Position numbers and translations under genes: made by a program
The notes under the pieces: model-generated
Database searches by the model: none
What the model was told of the DNA's origin: nothing
The model's input: only the letters and a program-made list of their open reading frames with translations
Source: Bradymonadales bacterium
GTDB taxonomy: Bacteria; Myxococcota_A; Bradymonadia; JAFGEP01
DNA: 39,521 nt
Direction: 5' to 3'
Assembly: GCA_016931535.1 (NCBI GenBank)
Contig: JAFGEP010000016.1
Location: 1 to 39,521, forward strand
In this document: one piece after another, positions 34,905 to 39,521 of the stretch
How positions within the stretch are numbered: position 1 is the stretch's first letter
Layout of the letters: every line of letters starts with the position of its first letter

Positions 34905-37169
34905 ATGTCGAAACATCTGGTCATCGTGGAGTCGCCGACCAAGGCGAAGACCATCAAGAGGTATCTGGGCCATGACTACGTCATCATGGCCTCCAAGGGG
35001 CACGTGAAAGACCTCCCGAAAGAGGAGCTGGGGGTGGACGTGGACGGGGGATTTCTGCCCCACTATGTAACCATCCATGGCAAGGGGACGGTGCTCAAGG
35101 AGATCCGCAAGCAGAGTCAGGAGGCTGATGTCGTCTTCCTGGCGCCCGACCCCGACCGGGAAGGAGAGGCGATCGCCTGGCACCTCGCCGAGGAGATCAG
35201 GCGCCCCAAGAACGGCCCCGGCAAGATCATGCGCGTGCTGGTCAATGAGTTCACCCAGCGGGGGGTCCAGGAGGCCTTTGCCAACCCGCGAACCCTCAAC
35301 TCGGACCTGTTCAACAGCCAGCAGGCCCGCCGCATCCTCGATCGCCTGGTCGGCTACCAGCTCAGCCCCCTGCTGTGGGACAAGGTCCGGCGGGGGCTAT
35401 CCGCAGGCCGGGTACAGTCGGTTGCGGTACGCCTGGTCGTGGATCGGGAGCGCGAGATCGAGGGGTTCAAGCCGGTGGAGTTCTGGCGCCTGGAGCTGCT
35501 GCTGGAGGGTTCCACGCCACCCCCCTTCTGGGCGCGGCTTTTCAAGCACAAGGGCAAGGAACTCAAGATCCCCAATGCTCAGGAGGCTCAACACCACATG
35601 GAGGCCCTGGCCAAGGAGTCCTACCGGGTCGCTCAGGTCGAGCAAAAGGAACGGCACCGCCAGCCTCCCCCTCCCTTCATCACCTCGCGCTTGCAGCAGG
35701 ATGCCTCCCGCTGGCTCAAGATGCCCCCCAAACGGACCATGATGATCGCCCAGCGGTTGTACGAAGGGCTCGAGCTGGGCGGTCGAGGCCAGACCGGCCT
35801 GATCACCTACATGCGAACCGACTCCACCCGCGTCTCGGAAGAGGCCATCCGGGCTGCGCGCCAGCACATCCGAGAGCATTTCGGAGCCGACCGGCTTCCA
35901 GCCAAGCCCCGTCACTACACCGCCTCGAAGAAGGCTCAGGACGCCCACGAGGCCATTCGCCCCACCGATGTCGAGCTGACCCCCGACGCGGTCAAACCGT
36001 TCTTGGCCCCTGAGCAGCACGGCCTGTACGCCCTCATCTGGCGCCGTTTCGTGGCCAGCCAGATGAGCTCGGCGGTGTATGACGCCACCACCATCGACGT
36101 CCAGGCGGGCCCCTACCTGCTGCGCGCTTCCGGTACGGTGCTCCGTTCGCCCGGCTTTCTGGAGCTGTACAAGAACGGCACCGACGAGGACCAGACCGAA
36201 GGCAATGGAGAGAGCGATGGCCCGTTGCCGCTGCTTCGGGTCGATGACCCCCTGCGCAAGCTGGACCAGCGCTCCGAACAGCGTTTTACCCAGCCTCCTC
36301 CCCGCTTTACCGAGGCGACCCTGATCCGGGAGCTGGAGGAACGCGGCATCGGCCGCCCCTCCACCTATGCCTCCATCATCAGCACCGTTTTGGACAAGGA
36401 GTATGTCCACAAGCAAACAGGCCGGCTGCATCCCACCGAGCTGGGACGCACGGTGACCGACCTGCTGGTCGAGAGCTTCCCCCGGGTTCTCAACGTGGAG
36501 TTCACCGCCGAGATGGAGACCGAGCTGGACAAGATCGAGGAGGGACAGCTCGACTGGGTGGAGCTCCTCAACAGCTTTTATGGACCCTTCAGCCAAACCC
36601 TGGAAAGGGCCCGCAAGGAGATGCGGGATCTGAAGCGGGAAACCATCCCTACCGATCTGCTCTGTCCGGAGTGCGGGGCCGCCATGGTCATCCGCTGGGG
36701 GAAAAACGGCAGCTTCCTCGCCTGCAGCGGCTACCCCAAGTGCCGGACCACCCGGGAGTTCGAACGGGTTGACGGAAAGATCGTGGTCGTCCAGCCCAAA
36801 ATGGAGACCAACGGAACCTGTCCCAAGTGCGGCTCCCCCATGGTGATCAAGACCGGCCGGTTCGGCCGCTTCCGCGCCTGCACCAACTATCCCCAGTGCA
36901 CCCAGACCGCGCCCGTCACCACCGGTGTGCGCTGTCCCACCTGCCAGGAGGGGGAGCTGGTGGAGAAGAGAACCCGGCGTGGCAAGAAGTTCTGGGGCTG
37001 CAACCGCTACCCCACCTGCAAGTTCGCCAGCTGGAACGAGCCGTTGGATCGGCCCTGTCCGCAGTGCGCGTACCCCATGCTCTTTGTAAAGGTGGGTCGA
37101 GACGGCACCAGCAAGCTGGTTTGTAGCCAGTGTAGCTACCAGGGTAGCCTCGATCAGGAGAACGGCTGA
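34905..37169 (+). CDS. topA: DNA topoisomerase I (type IA)
   Basis: This 754-residue enzyme relaxes negative supercoils by a covalent 5-prime phosphotyrosine intermediate. The Toprim domain opens at once (VIVESPTKAKTIKRYLG), with ASKGHVKDLP and APDPDREGEAIAWHL carrying the acidic metal-binding residues. The active-site Tyr is Y302 in GLITYMRTDST. The C-terminal part has four C4 zinc-ribbon-like units, starting CPECGAAM, CPKCGSPM, CPTCQEGE and CPQCAYPM, about residues 588-750; E. coli TopA is described with three such fingers plus zinc-free ribbon domains. It follows dprA by 29 bp, and trmFO follows by 11 bp, so these three are likely co-transcribed. Confidence 0.97.
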   Translation: MSKHLVIVESPTKAKTIKRYLGHDYVIMASKGHVKDLPKEELGVDVDGGFLPHYVTIHGKGTVLKEIRKQSQEADVVFLAPDPDREGEAIAWHLAEEIRRPKNGPGKIMRVLVNEFTQRGVQEAFANPRTLNSDLFNSQQARRILDRLVGYQLSPLLWDKVRRGLSAGRVQSVAVRLVVDREREIEGFKPVEFWRLELLLEGSTPPPFWARLFKHKGKELKIPNAQEAQHHMEALAKESYRVAQVEQKERHRQPPPPFITSRLQQDASRWLKMPPKRTMMIAQRLYEGLELGGRGQTGLITYMRTDSTRVSEEAIRAARQHIREHFGADRLPAKPRHYTASKKAQDAHEAIRPTDVELTPDAVKPFLAPEQHGLYALIWRRFVASQMSSAVYDATTIDVQAGPYLLRASGTVLRSPGFLELYKNGTDEDQTEGNGESDGPLPLLRVDDPLRKLDQRSEQRFTQPPPRFTEATLIRELEERGIGRPSTYASIISTVLDKEYVHKQTGRLHPTELGRTVTDLLVESFPRVLNVEFTAEMETELDKIEEGQLDWVELLNSFYGPFSQTLERARKEMRDLKRETIPTDLLCPECGAAMVIRWGKNGSFLACSGYPKCRTTREFERVDGKIVVVQPKMETNGTCPKCGSPMVIKTGRFGRFRACTNYPQCTQTAPVTTGVRCPTCQEGELVEKRTRRGKKFWGCNRYPTCKFASWNEPLDRPCPQCAYPMLFVKVGRDGTSKLVCSQCSYQGSLDQENG

Positions 37170-37180
37170 TCGGGGGCACA

Positions 37181-38569
37181 ATGAACCAACCCGCCGAGCT
37201 CGCCCGGCCCGGTTCCCCTGTCGCCACCGTGATCGGGGCCGGTCTCGCCGGATGTGAGGCCGCCCTGCAGCTGGCCCGACGACAGATCCCCACCCGGCTG
37301 GTGGAGATGAAACCGCGCAGGCGATCGGCCGCACACACCCTGGATGGCCTGGCTGAGCTGGTGTGCAGCAACAGCCTCAAGTCCGACGACCTGGCACGGG
37401 CCAGCGGGTTGCTCAAGGAGGAGATGCGCCGGGCAGGAAGCGCCCTGATCCCCCTGGCCCACCAGGCTCGCGTGCCGGCTGGGGCCGCCCTGGCGGTGGA
37501 CCGTCACCTCTTCAGCCAGCTCGTCACCGAGAGGATATCCCGAGATCCCTTCATCGAGCAGGTCTGCTCGGAGGCCACCGGCCTGCCAGAGGGATGGGCC
37601 ATCATCGCCACCGGTCCGCTGACCGCCGATGCCCTGGCTACCGAGATCGGCAAGAGCCTGGGAGCCCAGCACCTTTTCTTCTACGACGCCATCGCCCCCA
37701 TCGTCGAGGGCGACTCCATCGATCGCGGCCTGGTCTGGTCCCAGAGCCGCTACGACAAGGGCGAAGGAGCAGACTACCTCAACTGCCCCCTGGACAGCGA
37801 CCAGTATCAACAGTTGGTGGCCGGGCTGCTGCGTGCCGAGAAGGTGCCGTTGCACCCGGGAGAGGAGGGCCGCTTCTTCGAGGGCTGCCTGCCGATCGAA
37901 ACGCTGGCGGAGCGGGGCCTCGATGCCCTCCGTTACGGGCCGATGAAGCCGGTGGGACTGGTCGATCCCCGGACCGGCCGCATGCCTCATGCGGTGCTTC
38001 AGCTCCGGCAGGAGAATCGGGAGGGGACCGCTTACAACCTGGTGGGGTTTCAGACCCGATTGAAGCAAGGTGAACAGGCACGCGTGTTTCGTTTGATTCC
38101 CGGTCTACAGGAAGCCCTCTTTCTCCGCTTCGGATCGGTTCACCGCAACACCTTTCTGGACGGTCCCCGCCTCCTCAACGCCGATCTGTCCGTCCGCCAG
38201 AAACCAGAGCTTCACTTTGCCGGTCAGATCACCGGGGTGGAGGGCTACGTGGAGTCCATGGCCACCGGGCTGCTGGCGGGAATGGCGGTGGTCTCCAAGA
38301 TCGCAGGGCGAACCTTTCTTCCTGCTCCCCACTGTACCGCGCTCGGAGCGCTGGCCGGCCACGTGAGCGGGGAACTTGTGCCGTCATCGCCAATCTACCA
38401 ACCCACCAATATCCACTGGGGGCTGTTTCCGCCCCTCGAGCGGCGCTTTCCCCGCCGGGAACGAGGATACCAGCAGTCCAAGCGCGCCCTGGAGGCGCTG
38501 GCAGCATGGCTCGAGCAACAGTCGAACGAGGAATCGGTGTATGCAGGAAAAGACCATCAGGAGCTTTGA
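37181..38569 (+). CDS. trmFO: Folate/FAD-dependent tRNA (uracil-5-)-methyltransferase
   Basis: TrmFO makes 5-methyluridine at position 54 of the tRNA T-loop, using methylene-tetrahydrofolate and FAD. The 462-residue protein has the FAD dinucleotide motif VIGAGLAGCEAA (18-29) and the TrmFO hallmark ELVCSNSLKSDD with C62. The second conserved Cys is C236 in FFEGCLPIE; these correspond to the two functionally important cysteines of the Bacillus enzyme. FAGQITGVEGYVESMATG near the C-terminus is the conserved flavin-binding segment. The ATG at 37181 lies 11 bp after the topA stop. The last 29 bp overlap the next gene. The order dprA-topA-trmFO matches that of Bacillus subtilis, where xerC/codV follows instead. 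Confidence 0.96.
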   Translation: MNQPAELARPGSPVATVIGAGLAGCEAALQLARRQIPTRLVEMKPRRRSAAHTLDGLAELVCSNSLKSDDLARASGLLKEEMRRAGSALIPLAHQARVPAGAALAVDRHLFSQLVTERISRDPFIEQVCSEATGLPEGWAIIATGPLTADALATEIGKSLGAQHLFFYDAIAPIVEGDSIDRGLVWSQSRYDKGEGADYLNCPLDSDQYQQLVAGLLRAEKVPLHPGEEGRFFEGCLPIETLAERGLDALRYGPMKPVGLVDPRTGRMPHAVLQLRQENREGTAYNLVGFQTRLKQGEQARVFRLIPGLQEALFLRFGSVHRNTFLDGPRLLNADLSVRQKPELHFAGQITGVEGYVESMATGLLAGMAVVSKIAGRTFLPAPHCTALGALAGHVSGELVPSSPIYQPTNIHWGLFPPLERRFPRRERGYQQSKRALEALAAWLEQQSNEESVYAGKDHQEL

Positions 38570-39407
38570 CGGGACCGAGATCACCTACCAGGTTGGCGGC
38601 ACCTCCGGCCGCTGGCTGGTGGTGGCCAATGGCTACGGGGGAACATTCTGCGCCTGGCGCGAGGTATTTGACCGCCTCCAGCAGCACTACCGCCTTCTTC
38701 TGTGGGACTACCGCGGCCTCTTCTCCTCCCGTGCGCCTGAAGACCGGACACGACTTCGCATCGAAGACAACTGCCGCGATCTGGACCTCCTGATGGAGTG
38801 CGAAGGGATCGAACGGATGGTCCTGGCCGGTTGGAGCGTCGGGGTCCAGGTCGCCCTGGAGCAGTATCGGAGACGACCGGAGAAGATCGAGGCGCTCATC
38901 CTGATCAACGGGGCCCATGGCCGAGTCCTTCACCGCTCCCTGGACGGCCGGTTGGCCGGGCTGCTGCTGCCCCCGCTCGTGGGCCAGGCCGAATGGATGG
39001 CACCCTGGATCAACCGGTTGGTGCTCCCCCCCTTGCGCCGGTTGGCCCGGACTCGATGGGCACCTCGACTGATCTCGCTGGCCGGTTTCGTCAACGGCCA
39101 GCCGGAGACCTTCCAGGAAGCGCTACAGCGGATCTTGACACTGGATGCCGGGGTGTTCGCCCGCATGGTACGATATGCCGACCAGCACGATACCGAGGAT
39201 CTGCTCTCCGCGGTGGCGGTGCCGACCCTGGTCACCTCGGGCAGCCGCGATCGGATCACCCGCCCCAAGATCGCCAAGCACATCGGCAACCGCATCCCTG
39301 GCGCAGTGCACGTCGAGTTCCCAGGGGGGACCCACTACTCGGTGATGGAGTTCCCCGACCAGGTGGCGGCCCAGATCCATCGGTTCCTGCAAGGGGTAGG
39401 GGAGTGA
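38541..39407 (+). CDS. Alpha/beta hydrolase
   Basis: This 288-residue soluble alpha/beta-hydrolase fold protein has no signal peptide. The oxyanion region reads NGYGG (30-34), the nucleophile elbow is GWSVG with S99, the probable acid is the Asp in SGSRDRITRP, and the His is H265 in GGTHYS. A helical cap of about 75 residues lies between S99 and the acid. The layout is close to ester or lactone hydrolases, but the substrate cannot be told. The start at 38541 overlaps trmFO by 29 bp; GAGGA stands 8 bp upstream within trmFO, so translation is probably coupled. The frame is open further upstream only as a shadow of trmFO. Confidence 0.88.
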   Translation: MQEKTIRSFDGTEITYQVGGTSGRWLVVANGYGGTFCAWREVFDRLQQHYRLLLWDYRGLFSSRAPEDRTRLRIEDNCRDLDLLMECEGIERMVLAGWSVGVQVALEQYRRRPEKIEALILINGAHGRVLHRSLDGRLAGLLLPPLVGQAEWMAPWINRLVLPPLRRLARTRWAPRLISLAGFVNGQPETFQEALQRILTLDAGVFARMVRYADQHDTEDLLSAVAVPTLVTSGSRDRITRPKIAKHIGNRIPGAVHVEFPGGTHYSVMEFPDQVAAQIHRFLQGVGE

Positions 39408-39467
39408 TCCGCCTGGCTCGCATCGCCTACGCGAGAGCGTGACCTGACGCCCATCGGTTGAGGAAAA

Positions 39468-39520
39468 GTACCTCTGGGTCTAGGAGTGTCGCCCCTCTGG
39501 GGCTCTGGGTGCAGAGGTAC
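39468..39520. terminator. Nested inverted repeat at the right window edge; possible terminator
   Basis: Outer arms GTACCTCTG (39468-39476) and CAGAGGTAC (39512-39520) enclose an inner hairpin CCCC-tct-GGGG (39492-39502). It lies 60 bp after the hydrolase stop. CTCTGGG also occurs three times in the interval. The window ends one base later, so a T-run or a continuing repeat cannot be judged. Confidence 0.45.
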
Positions 39521-39521
39521 C

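Noticed and set aside
35397..37334. A 645-codon minus-strand frame opposite topA
   Set aside because: It is antisense to topA, which has an intact Toprim domain, active-site Tyr and zinc units.

Overview
The window is GC-rich, gene-dense bacterial chromosome. Its content suggests a myxobacterium-like organism (Myxococcota / former Deltaproteobacteria). It carries two long arrays of the Myxococcus-type cysteine-rich repeat (DUF4215), many putative lipoproteins, a Hanks-type kinase plus a PP2C phosphatase, and large secreted repeat proteins. This placement rests on recognised protein families, not on a phylogeny. No rRNA, tRNA, insertion sequence, integrase, phage gene or CRISPR array is visible.

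Layout. Positions 1-287 hold 5.6 copies of a 51-bp tandem repeat. A forward run follows: CPBP intramembrane protease (350-1231), extended-SDR epimerase/dehydratase (1410-2402), ABC-F ATPase (2601-4631), a Sel1/Hcp-like cysteine-rich secreted protein (4736-6199), a 378-bp hairpin-rich non-coding stretch (6200-6577), an M23 peptidase lipoprotein (6578-7453) and a PrxQ/Bcp peroxiredoxin (7558-8046). From 8 to 25 kb lies an envelope/surface block: beta-propeller lipoprotein (-), a second larger Sel1/Hcp-like lipoprotein (+), two paralogous DUF4215 lipoproteins (-) with different C-terminal heads (IPT/Kelch versus C-type lectin), an M1 aminopeptidase with HEAT-like tail (+), a small lipoprotein (-) and a calcium-repeat/VWA-like protein (+). 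From 25 to 33 kb lies a mixed block: kinase with degraded motifs (+), uvrA (-), a secreted caspase/CHAT-like protein (+), a glyoxylate-reductase-type dehydrogenase (+) and a PP2C phosphatase (+). The right end is a conserved DNA/RNA-maintenance run, dprA-topA-trmFO, followed by an overlapping alpha/beta hydrolase gene.

How the genes fit together. Much of the middle encodes exported, disulfide-rich or calcium-binding repeat proteins: two Sel1/Hcp arrays with one cysteine pair per 36-residue repeat, two DUF4215 arrays, one TSP3-like array. This fits a surface or periplasmic scaffold programme and not one metabolic pathway. The two DUF4215 proteins share an in-register N-terminal array but carry unrelated heads, which looks like gene duplication followed by head exchange.

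Most unusual items: (1) the secreted protein at 30227-31528, with two lipocalin-like repeats and a clan-CD (caspase/CHAT-like) His/Cys domain; (2) the nested-hairpin region at 6200-6577, a candidate structured RNA; (3) the collinear DUF4215 paralogues; (4) the kinase with Lys-to-Arg and DFG-to-DFS changes and a 20-residue repeat tail; (5) the 51-bp hairpin repeats at the left edge. All calls come from reading the sequence; no database search or folding program was run.
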